NCBI GenBank assembly: GCA_017938925.1
Contig: JAGBAO010000016.1
Location: 1 to 45,323 of the forward strand
Direction: 5' to 3'
Length of the DNA: 45,323 bases
From: Bacteroidales bacterium
GTDB taxonomy: Bacteria > Bacteroidota > Bacteroidia > Bacteroidales > UBA932
In this document: in pieces, positions 10,501 through 19,257 of the stretch
How the letters are laid out: each line of letters opens with the position of its first letter
Numbering within the stretch: position 1 is the stretch's first letter
Notes under the pieces: model-generated
Database searches by the model: none
Told to the model about the DNA's origin: nothing
The model's input: the letters and a program-made list of their open reading frames with translations, nothing else
Made by a program: the position numbers and the translations under genes

Positions 10501-12540
10501 ATGGAGAAGATATATTTTCCGAAACGTTTCAGGGTCTATATCCCTTTGATCTGCTTGTTTGTGCTGCTGGTCTTCCTGATGCCTCGCGCATCGAAGTTCC
10601 ACTATGACTACAGGAAAGGATCTCCCTGGATGTATGAGACGCTGATAGCGCAGTTTGATTTTCCGGTTCTGAAGACTGACCAGCAGCTTCAGCAGGAAAA
10701 GGAAACCGCCGGCTCAAGTGTGACACCCTATTTCAGAACCGACCAGACTGCCCGGACCAGGTCCATTGCGGCAGTCTCGTCTGTTGATTCACCAGCGTGT
10801 CCAGGGCTTGGAGTACTGCTCTCTTCCGCTCTTTCCGATGTCTATGGAAAGGGAATCCTGGCACCTTCGGCAACTCTTGGGGATGATGTCGCGAGCCGCT
10901 CAGCTTCAGGTCTGATCTATGTGCAGAAAGACAGGAGGGCAACGAAAGTGCCTGTTACCGAGGTCTATACACCTGAAACTGCATTGCTGAAGATTGCTGC
11001 AGATGTCGCGTCAGCATATCCTGCCTGCAATGTGGATTCCCTGTTCAAAGCCACGGGTATTGCTGCCATGATCATTCCTGATCTTGTCTATGATCAGCAG
11101 ACCACTGATCTTGTTCACGAAGAGAGCATGGATTTCATCTCGCCTACCATGGGTGTGGTCAAGACAGGCCAGGTCATAGTCTCCAACGGAGAGATAGTCA
11201 CCGCCGAGATCGAGCAGCTTCTGGATTCATATAAGGCAGAGTACGACGCAAGTGTGGGTTACAACGGCTCTGAAGCCCTGCTCTGGCTTGGAAACATACT
11301 CATAGCATTCTTCATGGTGCTGGTGCTTTTCCTGGCCATATATTACTGTAACTATGCAATCTTCGAGCAGTACAACAAGTATCTGTACTTGCTGATGATC
11401 TTCATATTGGCGTCTGTGGCTTCGTCACTTGTGGCAAGGACAGATCCGTCCCTGTTCTATCTGATGCCGTTCACGCTGATATCACTCTATATGCTTGCTT
11501 TCTTCAGCAAGAGGGTGGTGTTCTCGGTCTATTTCATCTCGCTGCTTCCGATGCTGGTCTTCGCTCCGAACGGAATGGAACTGTTCGTGATGTATCTTGT
11601 CGCAGGTGCAGTGGGAATGCTGGTGTTCGGATTCTTCAACAGAGGCTGGCTCCAGTTTGTTACAGCACTGATAGTCTTTGCGGTGATGACCCTTGTGTGG
11701 GGCGCCTTCCGTTTGATTGAGGGTCCAGGTGGTCTGTCTGACTATCACACTGTTATCGATATGCTGCTCGGCTCTCTCATGTCTGTTGCAGGATATCCTC
11801 TGATCTTCCTCTTCGAGAAGATCTTCAAGCTGGTCTCGACCACCAAGCTTGTCGAACTCAGCGACACCAGCAACAAGCTGCTCAGAGAGCTTGCGGACAA
11901 GGCTCCAGGAACCTTCCAGCACTCTCTTCAGGTGATGAATCTTGCTGATGCGGCAGCCCGCTCGATAGGTGCAAATGTGCCTCTGATCCGCGCAGGAGCC
12001 CTTTACCATGACATAGGCAAGATCGCCAATCCTCAGTGTTTCACAGAGAACGAGAACCCGGGAGTGCGTTACCATGAAGGACTCACTCCGAAGGAAAGCG
12101 CTCAGGAAATCATCAGACATGTCTCGGACGGAATGGCCATGGCTGAAAAGCACGGACTTCCGCAGGAGCTGAAGGATTTCATAATCACGCATCACGGCAC
12201 TTCCAACACCGGTTATTTCTACACCAAGTATCTGAATGACGGAGGTGATCCGGAGGATGTTGCGGATTTCTACTATAATGGCGTGAAGCCGGCTACAAAG
12301 GAGCAGGTGATTCTGATGATATGCGACGCGGTCGAGGCGGCATCCCGAAGCCTGAAGGACTATTCTGCAGAGAACATTTCCCGGCTTGTGGACCGAATCA
12401 TTGATGGAAAATCCTCTTCAGGGCAGTTTACGGAGGCAGATATCTCACTTCGTGAAATCAACAACGTCAAGGAGGTGCTGAAGTCTTACCTTCAGCAGAT
12501 GTACCACTCGAGAGTGGCTTATCCAAAGCGCAGGAGGTGA
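10501..12540 (+). CDS. PgpH-like HD-domain membrane phosphodiesterase (probable c-di-AMP hydrolase)
   Basis: A 679-residue membrane protein. Order: an N-terminal membrane anchor (about 13-28), an extracytoplasmic 7TMR-HDED region (about 35-250), a block of seven or so membrane helices (about 258-440), then a cytoplasmic HD domain. HD residues visible are His474 in TFQHSLQ, His503-Asp504 in YHDIGK, the histidine pair in ITHHGT, and Asp in CDAVEAASRS. In Firmicutes, PgpH with this architecture hydrolyses cyclic di-AMP and is inhibited by (p)ppGpp. The same substrate here is inferred. It follows gyrB by 45 bases with no terminator between. The 3' end is followed directly by the tig promoter. Confidence 0.88.
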   Translation: MEKIYFPKRFRVYIPLICLFVLLVFLMPRASKFHYDYRKGSPWMYETLIAQFDFPVLKTDQQLQQEKETAGSSVTPYFRTDQTARTRSIAAVSSVDSPACPGLGVLLSSALSDVYGKGILAPSATLGDDVASRSASGLIYVQKDRRATKVPVTEVYTPETALLKIAADVASAYPACNVDSLFKATGIAAMIIPDLVYDQQTTDLVHEESMDFISPTMGVVKTGQVIVSNGEIVTAEIEQLLDSYKAEYDASVGYNGSEALLWLGNILIAFFMVLVLFLAIYYCNYAIFEQYNKYLYLLMIFILASVASSLVARTDPSLFYLMPFTLISLYMLAFFSKRVVFSVYFISLLPMLVFAPNGMELFVMYLVAGAVGMLVFGFFNRGWLQFVTALIVFAVMTLVWGAFRLIEGPGGLSDYHTVIDMLLGSLMSVAGYPLIFLFEKIFKLVSTTKLVELSDTSNKLLRELADKAPGTFQHSLQVMNLADAAARSIGANVPLIRAGALYHDIGKIANPQCFTENENPGVRYHEGLTPKESAQEIIRHVSDGMAMAEKHGLPQELKDFIITHHGTSNTGYFYTKYLNDGGDPEDVADFYYNGVKPATKEQVILMICDAVEAASRSLKDYSAENISRLVDRIIDGKSSSGQFTEADISLREINNVKEVLKSYLQQMYHSRVAYPKRRR

Positions 12541-12544
12541 TATT

Positions 12545-12574
12545 TTGAAGTCTCGCATATTTTGATTACTTTTG
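12545..12574 (+). promoter_or_regulatory. Promoter of tig
   Basis: TTG at 12545-12547, a 19-base spacer, then TACTTTTG at 12567-12574, an exact fit to the -33/-7 consensus. The leader is about 60 bases and contains a GC-rich hairpin, GCGCA (12586-12590) with TGCGC (12597-12601). Confidence 0.7.
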
Positions 12575-12640
12575 CAGGCTTTTTCGCGCACGCGTATGCG
12601 CTCGGGCATAAAACCGAAATAAGATTAAAGAATTACAGAT

Positions 12641-13957
12641 ATGAAAATTGAACAGAACAGAATTGACGATCTCAATCTCGAACTGACCCTCTCAGTATCA
12701 AATGAGGATTATGCAGAAGCAAGAAAGAAGAAGCTTAATGATTTCAGAAAGAAGGCTGAGATCAAGGGTTTTCGCAAGGGAATGGTACCTATGTCTCTCG
12801 TTGAGAAGATGTATGGTCCTCAGGCACTCGCAGATTCAGTTAATGATGTGATCGCTGAAGGAATCAACAACTTCATCCGTGAGAACAACCTCAAGGTTCT
12901 CGGTGAGCCGCTCCCAAGCGAGGACAATCCTCAGAACGAGTGGGTGAACGGAAACGATTTCACATTCAAGTTCGACCTTGCTCAGAATCCAGAGATTTCA
13001 TTCGAACTCTCAAAGGAGGACGAGATCGTATATTACACAATCACTGCAACAGAGGCAGCGAAGAAGGAAATGAAGGAGAACATCCTGAAGCAGTACGGCT
13101 CACTCGAAGAGGGTAAGAAGGCTAAGGCTGACGATTTCATCATCGTTGACTTCGAGCAGGGTGAGAACAAGGTAGAGGGTACATATGTGGCTCTCCGCAG
13201 TGTTGCTGAGGCAGCAAAGGCTGAGTTCGTAGGCGTCAAGGCCGGTGATGTGAAGGATATCAATGTTGTCGAGGCCTTTGAGAACGAGACTGACCGTGCA
13301 GCCATGCTCAAGGTAAGCAAGGAGGAGGTCGCTTCACTCGAACCGGTATGGAAGATGACTGTGAAGAACGTGAAGACATTCGTCAATGCACCTCTCACTC
13401 AGGAGACTTTCGACAAGGTGTTCGGAGAGGGTGTGGTGAAGTCCGAGGAGGAGTTCACTGCCAAGGTTGAGGAAAGACTTCGTGCTGAGTATGCTCAGGA
13501 GGCTGATTTCCGTTTCAACAAGGATGCAAGGGCATACCTTGTGGAGAAGGCGAACGTAGCTGTAGCCGAGAAGTTCCTCAAGAGATGGATCTATGTGATC
13601 AACGAGGGCAAGTTCACTATGGAGGACATCGAGAAGGATTGGGATCTGTTCATCGTTGACTACAAGTGGCAGATGATCCGCAGCTACCTCATGGAGAAAT
13701 ATGGCGTGAAGATCGAGGAGGCTGACCTTCTTGCAAGCGCCAAGGGATTCGCTGCATACCAGTTCGCAATGTATGGAATGAACAATGTTCCTGAGGAGCA
13801 GCTTGAGGCATTCGCCAAGAACATCCTTACACAGGAGGAGCAGGGCCGCAGGATTCTCGATCAGGTAGAGAACGAGAAGACCATCGCTGCCGTGCGTGAG
13901 GTCGTGACTCTCAAGAAGAAGAAGATCTCAGTCGAGAAGTTCCGCGAGTTGAAATAA
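12641..13957 (+). CDS. tig: Trigger factor chaperone
   Basis: A 438-residue ribosome-associated chaperone that receives nascent chains at the exit tunnel. The N-terminal ribosome-binding domain carries the signature GFRKGMVP near residue 43-50. A middle region occupies the position of the FKBP-like domain but is divergent, as usual in Bacteroidetes. The helical C-terminal arms contain QEEQGRRILDQVENEKT. Codon use is biased to the A-rich codons of highly expressed genes. It has its own consensus promoter and ends in a rho-independent terminator, just upstream of clpP-clpX, the conserved tig-clpP-clpX order. Confidence 0.95.
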   Translation: MKIEQNRIDDLNLELTLSVSNEDYAEARKKKLNDFRKKAEIKGFRKGMVPMSLVEKMYGPQALADSVNDVIAEGINNFIRENNLKVLGEPLPSEDNPQNEWVNGNDFTFKFDLAQNPEISFELSKEDEIVYYTITATEAAKKEMKENILKQYGSLEEGKKAKADDFIIVDFEQGENKVEGTYVALRSVAEAAKAEFVGVKAGDVKDINVVEAFENETDRAAMLKVSKEEVASLEPVWKMTVKNVKTFVNAPLTQETFDKVFGEGVVKSEEEFTAKVEERLRAEYAQEADFRFNKDARAYLVEKANVAVAEKFLKRWIYVINEGKFTMEDIEKDWDLFIVDYKWQMIRSYLMEKYGVKIEEADLLASAKGFAAYQFAMYGMNNVPEEQLEAFAKNILTQEEQGRRILDQVENEKTIAAVREVVTLKKKKISVEKFRELK

Positions 13958-13969
13958 TTTGACTTAGAG

Positions 13970-13995
13970 GCCGGCTCGCAAGAGTCGGCTTTTTT
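13970..13995 (+). terminator. Terminator after tig
   Basis: GCCGGCTC (13970-13977) pairs with GAGTCGGC (13982-13989) across a GCAA loop, followed by six T. It sits between tig and clpP and probably limits read-through. Confidence 0.85.
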
Positions 13996-14006
13996 AATAC
14001 AGACAT

Positions 14007-14675
14007 ATGAACAAGGAATTCAATAAATACGCCTGTCTCGAGCATGGAATAAGCTCGATGACAATGCACAGGTACGAGTCTGTGCTTGACGGATATATCA
14101 ACCCTACGATTCTTGAGGAGAGAAAGCTCAATGTGGCTTCAATGGATGTCTTCAGCCGTCTGATGATGGACAGGATCATCTTCCTTGGTGTTCCTATCGA
14201 TGATGACGTTGCCAATATCGTGACAGCACAGCTCCTGTTCCTCGCTTCAAGCGACAATCAGGGCGATATCTCCTTGTATATCAACACTCCAGGCGGTCAG
14301 GTCTCTTCAGGTCTGAGCATATACGACACGATGCAGATCATTCAGCCTGATGTAGCAACGATCTGTACAGGTATGGCAGCTTCCATGGGTTCTGTGCTTC
14401 TTTGTGCAGGTGCTCCGGGAAAGAGGACAGCTCTTCAGCACTCTCGTGTGATGATTCATCAGCCGCTCGGAGGTGCACGTGGCCAGGCGTCCGACATTCT
14501 GATTGCAGCTCAGGAGATAGAGAAGACAAAGAAGGAGCTCTATACCATCATCTCGGAGCATTCCGGACAGCCGCTTGAGAAGATCTATGCAGACGGAGAC
14601 CGTGATTTCTGGATGACATCGCAGGAGGCGAAGGAATATGGTATGATAGACGAGATCCTCACAAAGAAGAAGTAG
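14007..14675 (+). CDS. clpP: ATP-dependent Clp protease proteolytic subunit
   Basis: A 222-residue serine protease subunit that forms a tetradecameric barrel. The catalytic triad is visible: Ser126 in GMAASMGS, His151 in RVMIHQP (25 residues later, the same spacing as E. coli), and Asp200 in DRDFWM. The oxyanion strand [11 protein letters not shown] is present. The N-terminal stretch of about 20 residues may include a short propeptide. The stop is separated from the clpX ATG by a single base, so the two are co-transcribed and translationally coupled. Confidence 0.97.
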   Translation: MNKEFNKYACLEHGISSMTMHRYESVLDGYINPTILEERKLNVASMDVFSRLMMDRIIFLGVPIDDDVANIVTAQLLFLASSDNQGDISLYINTPGGQVSSGLSIYDTMQIIQPDVATICTGMAASMGSVLLCAGAPGKRTALQHSRVMIHQPLGGARGQASDILIAAQEIEKTKKELYTIISEHSGQPLEKIYADGDRDFWMTSQEAKEYGMIDEILTKKK

Positions 14676-14676
14676 T

Positions 14677-15891
14677 ATGTCAAAGAAGAACAATAACGGC
14701 AGGTACTGCATGTTCTGCGGAAGGAGTGAGGCTGAGGTGTCGCTTCTGCTTCAGGGCATGGATGCATGCATATGTGCTGACTGCGTGAGGCTGGCAGAGG
14801 ACTATCTCAAGGATTTCGAGAGGGAGACCGCTTCGGCTGCAAAGCCTGGTAAGATCGAGAGTTCGCACAAGCCGAAGGATATCCATGCCTATCTGGATCA
14901 GTATGTGATCGGTCAGGACAGGGCGAAGAAACTTCTGTCGGTTGCCGTGTATAACCACTACAAGAGACTCAACAATAATCTTGAGGACGGGGGAGACCTC
15001 GAACTTGAGAAGTCCAATGTTCTTATGGTGGGACCTACTGGTACGGGCAAGACCTTGCTGGCCAAGACTATAGCTAAGCTCCTCAACGTTCCGTTCACTA
15101 TTGTTGATGCCACTGTGCTGACTGAGGCCGGTTATGTAGGAGAGGATGTCGAGAGCATCCTGACAAGGCTCCTTCAGGAGGCGGATTTCGACGTGGCAAA
15201 GGCAGAGAGGGGAATCGTGTTCATAGACGAGATCGACAAGATCGCCCGCAAGAGCGACAACCCGTCCATTACCCGAGACGTGTCAGGAGAGGGAGTGCAG
15301 CAGGCCATGCTGAAGCTCCTTGAGGGAAGCGTCGTGAACGTTCCGCCAAAGGGTGGCCGCAAGCATCCCGAACAGGAGTTCCTGCATGTGAACACCCAGA
15401 ACATCCTGTTCATCTGCGGTGGCGCATTCGAAGGAATCGAGCGCAGGATAGCCCAGAGACTCAATACTCAGGTGATCGGTTTCGGTGCGGAAAGCAAACA
15501 GAGAATAGATAAGGAAAACCTTCTGCAATATGTTGAGGCACAAGATCTTCGCGCATATGGACTCATCCCGGAGATCATCGGACGTCTCCCTGTCATCACG
15601 TATCTTGACCACCTCGACAGAGAGTCTCTGAAGAGGATCCTGACAGAGCCGAAGAACGCTCTCATGAAGCAGTATGAGAAGATGTTCGAACTTGACGGAA
15701 TCAAGCTTGTAGTCGAGCCGGCTGTCCTTGACTTGATTGTTGACACCGCGATAGAGAACAAGCTCGGAGCCCGTGGCCTCCGCTCCATCTGCGAGGCCAT
15801 CATGACAGACGCCATGTACGAAGCTCCGTCTTCCAGCAAAAAGACCTTCAAGCTCACTCTCAAATACGCTCAGGAACGTCTGACCAAGTAA
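14677..15891 (+). CDS. clpX: ATP-dependent Clp protease ATP-binding subunit ClpX
   Basis: A 404-residue AAA+ unfoldase that feeds substrates to ClpP. The N-terminal zinc-binding domain has Cys11, Cys14, Cys33 and Cys36 (C-x2-C-x18-C-x2-C, as in E. coli). The Walker A is GPTGTGKT (119-126), the Walker B is VFIDEIDK, the pore loop includes GYVGEDVES, and the ClpP-docking loop is VIGFGAE. The arginine-containing sensor is in GARGLRS. Length is standard. It ends 30 bases before a 15-base-pair perfect terminator. Confidence 0.98.
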   Translation: MSKKNNNGRYCMFCGRSEAEVSLLLQGMDACICADCVRLAEDYLKDFERETASAAKPGKIESSHKPKDIHAYLDQYVIGQDRAKKLLSVAVYNHYKRLNNNLEDGGDLELEKSNVLMVGPTGTGKTLLAKTIAKLLNVPFTIVDATVLTEAGYVGEDVESILTRLLQEADFDVAKAERGIVFIDEIDKIARKSDNPSITRDVSGEGVQQAMLKLLEGSVVNVPPKGGRKHPEQEFLHVNTQNILFICGGAFEGIERRIAQRLNTQVIGFGAESKQRIDKENLLQYVEAQDLRAYGLIPEIIGRLPVITYLDHLDRESLKRILTEPKNALMKQYEKMFELDGIKLVVEPAVLDLIVDTAIENKLGARGLRSICEAIMTDAMYEAPSSSKKTFKLTLKYAQERLTK

Positions 15892-15921
15892 TTGTAGCGA
15901 AGATGTTTTATATTGTAATAT

Positions 15922-15959
15922 CAAAATCGCCTTGCACGTCATAATGCAAGGCGATTTTG
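15922..15959 (+). terminator. Strong terminator after clpX
   Basis: CAAAATCGCCTTGCA (15922-15936) and TGCAAGGCGATTTTG (15945-15959) form a perfect 15-base-pair stem with an 8-base loop. A- and T-rich flanks allow it to act in both directions. It separates the core clp genes from the accessory gene downstream. Confidence 0.9.
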
Positions 15960-16053
15960 TATAAAGAAAAAGCAAAAATCATAAAAAAAAGAAAAATGTG
16001 ACGAGTGTACTTGGATATTGTCTGGCAGATTGAGAACTTCGGCATAAAAAGTC

Positions 16054-16926
16054 ATGGAAGAATTGTTGCAGAAAGAGTCGGGTGCTCCTCTCGCTGAAGA
16101 TCAAAGTGGAACAGGCGAAATAGTCGTCTATCAGCCTGATGATATTACAAGGCTGGAGGTGAGAGTATTGAATGACAGTGTATGGCTAAATCGTGCGCAA
16201 ATGGCATCGCTTTTTGGAAGAGATGTCAAGACAATAGGTAAGCATATAGCCAATGCTCTGAGAGAAGAGTTGAGAAGTGTTTCAACTGTCGCAAATTTTG
16301 CGACAGTTCAGAGGGAGGGCTCCAGAATGGTGGAACGGCAGATGGAATACTATAATCTGGATATGGTTCTTTCAGTTGGGTATCGTGTTAAATCTGAAAG
16401 GGGAATACTATTCCGTCGTTGGGCAAATGAACTCCTTAAAGGATATTTATTCAGAGGTTATTCTCTTCCTGATAGGGTATGTCGAATCGAAAGACGGCTT
16501 GATGAACAAGAGAAGAAAATCGATTTCTTTGTGCGCACATCACTTCCTCCCGTTGAAGGGATTTTCTATGACGGACAGATCTTTGATGCATATGTCTTTG
16601 TTGCCGACTTGATCCGCTCTGCCAGACAGAGTATTGTGCTGATAGATAATTATATAGATGATAGTGTTCTGATAATGCTTTCTAAACGCACGACAGGTGT
16701 ATCTGCAGAGATACGCACTTGTCGTCTGCCACAGACATTGCTTCTGGATGTGCAGAAGCACAATGCCCAGTATGCACCGATAACCCTTAAGCAGGTTAAA
16801 AATATCCATGATCGTTTCCTGATTGTTGATGATACTGTGTACCATATAGGTGCCTCCCTCAAGGACCTTGGCAGAAAATTGTTCGCTTTCTCTAAAATGT
16901 CCATCCCTGTGCAGTGTTTATTCTGA
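16054..16926 (+). CDS. RhuM/virulence-protein-family DNA-binding protein with PLD-like C-terminus
   Basis: A 290-residue accessory protein. The N-terminal half carries the RhuM family signature: a winged-helix-like segment with QMASLFGRDVKTIGKHI, then YYNLDMVLSVGYRVKSERG and FRRWANELLKGYL. The C-terminal half resembles a phospholipase D-like domain with one HxR variant of the HKD motif (His252, Arg254, Asp259 in IHDRFLIVDD), followed by GASLKDLGRKLFAFSKM. Homologues normally continue past that point; this one ends after about seven unrelated residues, so the 3' end may be truncated. The gene is visibly more AT-rich than its neighbours, suggesting transfer. Such proteins are scattered near mobile elements and defence loci; biochemical role unknown. 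Confidence 0.75.
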   Translation: MEELLQKESGAPLAEDQSGTGEIVVYQPDDITRLEVRVLNDSVWLNRAQMASLFGRDVKTIGKHIANALREELRSVSTVANFATVQREGSRMVERQMEYYNLDMVLSVGYRVKSERGILFRRWANELLKGYLFRGYSLPDRVCRIERRLDEQEKKIDFFVRTSLPPVEGIFYDGQIFDAYVFVADLIRSARQSIVLIDNYIDDSVLIMLSKRTTGVSAEIRTCRLPQTLLLDVQKHNAQYAPITLKQVKNIHDRFLIVDDTVYHIGASLKDLGRKLFAFSKMSIPVQCLF

Positions 16927-16944
16927 TTTCTGATTTATAATTGT

Positions 16945-16952
16945 TATATTTG
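16945..16952 (+). promoter_or_regulatory. -7 box for the dipeptidase gene
   Basis: TATATTTG, 53 bases before the ATG at 17006. No clear TTG at the standard -33 distance. The leader contains three copies of GTCAGA within 25 bases. Confidence 0.45.
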
Positions 16953-17005
16953 TAGGATGTCAGACGTGTCAGACAGTCAGTTAGATAAAGAAACAACATA
17001 AAGAT

Positions 17006-18352
17006 ATGAAACAATACATTGAAGCTAACAAGGAAAGGTTCTTTGAGGAACTGTTTTCCATTCTTAGGATTCCGTCTGTGAGTTCGCTGGAGCAGCATAA
17101 GCCAGACATGCAGCGCTGTGCAGAGAGACTGGTTGAACTCCTGATGGAGGCGGGAGCTGATGAGGCGGCGGTCTATCCGACAACAGGTCATCCTGTCGTT
17201 TTCGGTCAGAAACTTGTAGAACCGTCTCTTCCGACTGTTCTCGTATATGGACATTATGACGTGCAGCCTGTGGACCCTATCGAACTCTGGCATTCGGATC
17301 CGTTCGAACCGGAGATCCGCGACGGAGCCATTTATGCCCGTGGTGCAAACGATGACAAGGGTCAGCTCTTCATGCACATCAAGGCATTCGAGTTCATGGT
17401 CCGTCAGGGCACTCTCAAGCATAACGTGAAGTTCATCCTCGAAGGAGAGGAGGAGATCGGAAGTCCGTCTCTTGCTGCCTGGGCCAAGGAGAACAAGGAG
17501 CGTCTTGCAGCAGACATCATCCTGGTGTCTGACACCACAATGATTTCAGAATCAGTTCCTTCGATAAACTGCGGAATGCGTGGCCTCTCGTATGTGGAGG
17601 TCAAGGTGACCGGTCCGAACAAGGACCTTCATTCCGGCCATTACGGTGGAGCTGTAGCGAACCCTATCAATGTTCTCTGCGATATGATCTCGTCTCTGAT
17701 TGACAAGGACGGGCACATCACTGTCAAGGGATTCTACGATGATGTCGTGGTCCTCTCAGACGAGGACCGTGCAAAGCTGTCCCGCGCTCCGTTCGATCTT
17801 AAGGAGTATAAGGAGTTCCTCGATATAGATGAGGTCAAGGGAGAGGCAGGATACAGCACTCTTGAGCGCACTGGAATCCGTCCATGTCTTGACGTGAACG
17901 GCATATGGGGCGGATACACCGGTGAGGGCGCCAAGACAGTCCTTCCATCGGTTGCCCATGCCAAGATCTCGATGCGTCTGGTTCCGAACCAGGACAGCGC
18001 GACCATCACAAGACTGTTCAGTGAGCATTTCAAGGCCATTGCGCCTGATTATGTGAAGGTGGAGGTGATTCCGCATCACGGAGGTGACGGCTTCCTGATT
18101 CCGATCTCCTCTCCAGCATACAAGGCTGCCGAGAAGGCCATGACCGAGGTCTATGGAGTCGAGCCTGTCCCTTCACGCGGTGGCGGATCCATTCCTATCC
18201 TTGCAGACCTCCAGCGCATCCTCGGCATAGACCCGCTCCTGATGGGCTTCGGTCTGGAGCGCGACACCATCCACTCACCGAACGAAAGCTACCTCCTGAA
18301 ACAGCTCTTCGCCGGAATGGAATCCATCGCATTATTCTATAAATATTATTAG
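17006..18352 (+). CDS. M20-family metallo-dipeptidase
   Basis: A 448-residue cytosolic zinc peptidase of the carnosinase/CNDP-like M20 group. Expected metal ligands and catalytic residues are seen: His in GHYDVQPV, Asp bridging the metals in ANDDKGQ, the Glu pair in EGEEEIGSPS, Asp in LVSDTTM, and a C-terminal His in HSPNE. A lid/dimerisation domain lies between. Length matches the family, and no signal peptide is seen. It probably cleaves small peptides imported or produced during proteolysis. The gene has its own -7 box and is followed by a palindrome and pyrF. Confidence 0.92.
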   Translation: MKQYIEANKERFFEELFSILRIPSVSSLEQHKPDMQRCAERLVELLMEAGADEAAVYPTTGHPVVFGQKLVEPSLPTVLVYGHYDVQPVDPIELWHSDPFEPEIRDGAIYARGANDDKGQLFMHIKAFEFMVRQGTLKHNVKFILEGEEEIGSPSLAAWAKENKERLAADIILVSDTTMISESVPSINCGMRGLSYVEVKVTGPNKDLHSGHYGGAVANPINVLCDMISSLIDKDGHITVKGFYDDVVVLSDEDRAKLSRAPFDLKEYKEFLDIDEVKGEAGYSTLERTGIRPCLDVNGIWGGYTGEGAKTVLPSVAHAKISMRLVPNQDSATITRLFSEHFKAIAPDYVKVEVIPHHGGDGFLIPISSPAYKAAEKAMTEVYGVEPVPSRGGGSIPILADLQRILGIDPLLMGFGLERDTIHSPNESYLLKQLFAGMESIALFYKYY

Positions 18353-18364
18353 TAATAAGGTGGA

Positions 18365-18382
18365 AGTGTCTGGCCAGACACT
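18365..18382. repeat. 18-base perfect palindrome between dipeptidase gene and pyrF
   Basis: AGTGTCTGGCCAGACACT, extended by GTGG and CCAC flanks with one bulged base. No T-run follows, so it is not a standard terminator. It lies 28 bases before the pyrF start and may be an operator or a leader hairpin. Confidence 0.6.
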
Positions 18383-18409
18383 CCACATCAGAGGTAAAAA
18401 TTCTATCTT

Positions 18410-19255
18410 ATGAACAGAAAAGACCTATACAATCAGATACAGGCCAAGAAGAGCATGCTCTGCGTGGGCCTGGACGTGGATTTCGACAAGATGCCGGAGC
18501 ATGTGAAGGCCCTGGCGGCAAGCGGTGAACTCGCCATAAAGGGAGAACTCTTCAAGGGAAAGGCACGCTCCATCGTGGAGTTCAACAAGGCGATAGTCGA
18601 TGCCACTGCTCCTCACTGCGTGGCATACAAGCCGAATCTGGCATTCTATGAGTGTTATGGAATCGACGGAATGCGCGCTCTCGATGCTACAGTGGATTAC
18701 ATCAGGAGCAAGTATCCTGAGATCTTCCTCATCGCTGACGCAAAGAGAGGAGATATCGGCAACACGGCCAAGATGTATGCGAAGGCATTCTTTGAGGAGA
18801 TGGATTTCGATGCAGTGACCATCGCTCCGTACATGGGTGCAGACAGCGTGACTCCTTTCCTTGAATATAAGGACAAGTGGGCCATAGTTCTTGCTCTCAC
18901 ATCAAATGCATCAGCATACCAGTTCCAGACAGCTCAGAAAGATGGAAAGCCTCTTTATCAGGCAGTCATGGAGGAAATGATGGAGATATCGACTCCGGAC
19001 AACATGATGTTCGTGGTGGGAGCCACCAAGGCGGACAAGCTTGAGGAGCTCCGCAGCTTCTGTCCTGACAACTTCTTCCTTGTGCCGGGTGTCGGCGCCC
19101 AGGGAGGTTCAGCAGAAGAGGTGATAGCCCACGGAGCCAACGACCACGGTGGCCTTCTGATCAACTCATCCCGCGGCATCCTCTTCGCAGACCACACAGA
19201 AAACTACGCAGCCGTCGCCGCCGAAGTAGCAGCACGCACCGCAAATCTCGGATAG
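18410..19255 (+). CDS. pyrF: Orotidine 5'-phosphate decarboxylase (type 2)
   Basis: A 281-residue enzyme that decarboxylates OMP to UMP, the last step of pyrimidine synthesis. The catalytic Lys/Asp set lies in DAKRGDIGNTAKMYA; the phosphate-binding end is VPGVGAQGGSAEEV and LINSSRGI. The length (about 280 rather than 230) and the sequence LCVGLDVDFDKMP place it in subfamily 2, usual in Bacteroidetes and actinobacteria. It follows the dipeptidase gene by 57 bases including an 18-base palindrome. The end nearly touches the convergent hypothetical gene. Confidence 0.96.
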   Translation: MNRKDLYNQIQAKKSMLCVGLDVDFDKMPEHVKALAASGELAIKGELFKGKARSIVEFNKAIVDATAPHCVAYKPNLAFYECYGIDGMRALDATVDYIRSKYPEIFLIADAKRGDIGNTAKMYAKAFFEEMDFDAVTIAPYMGADSVTPFLEYKDKWAIVLALTSNASAYQFQTAQKDGKPLYQAVMEEMMEISTPDNMMFVVGATKADKLEELRSFCPDNFFLVPGVGAQGGSAEEVIAHGANDHGGLLINSSRGILFADHTENYAAVAAEVAARTANLG

Positions 19256-19257
19256 CT

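Noticed and set aside
15283-15975. A 230-codon open frame antisense to clpX running over its terminator
   Set aside because: It crosses the terminator stem and mirrors a highly conserved gene.
16277-16612. A second plus-strand frame inside the RhuM-like gene, considered as a sign of frameshift
   Set aside because: The main frame is continuous across the region with RhuM motifs on both sides, so no frameshift is needed.
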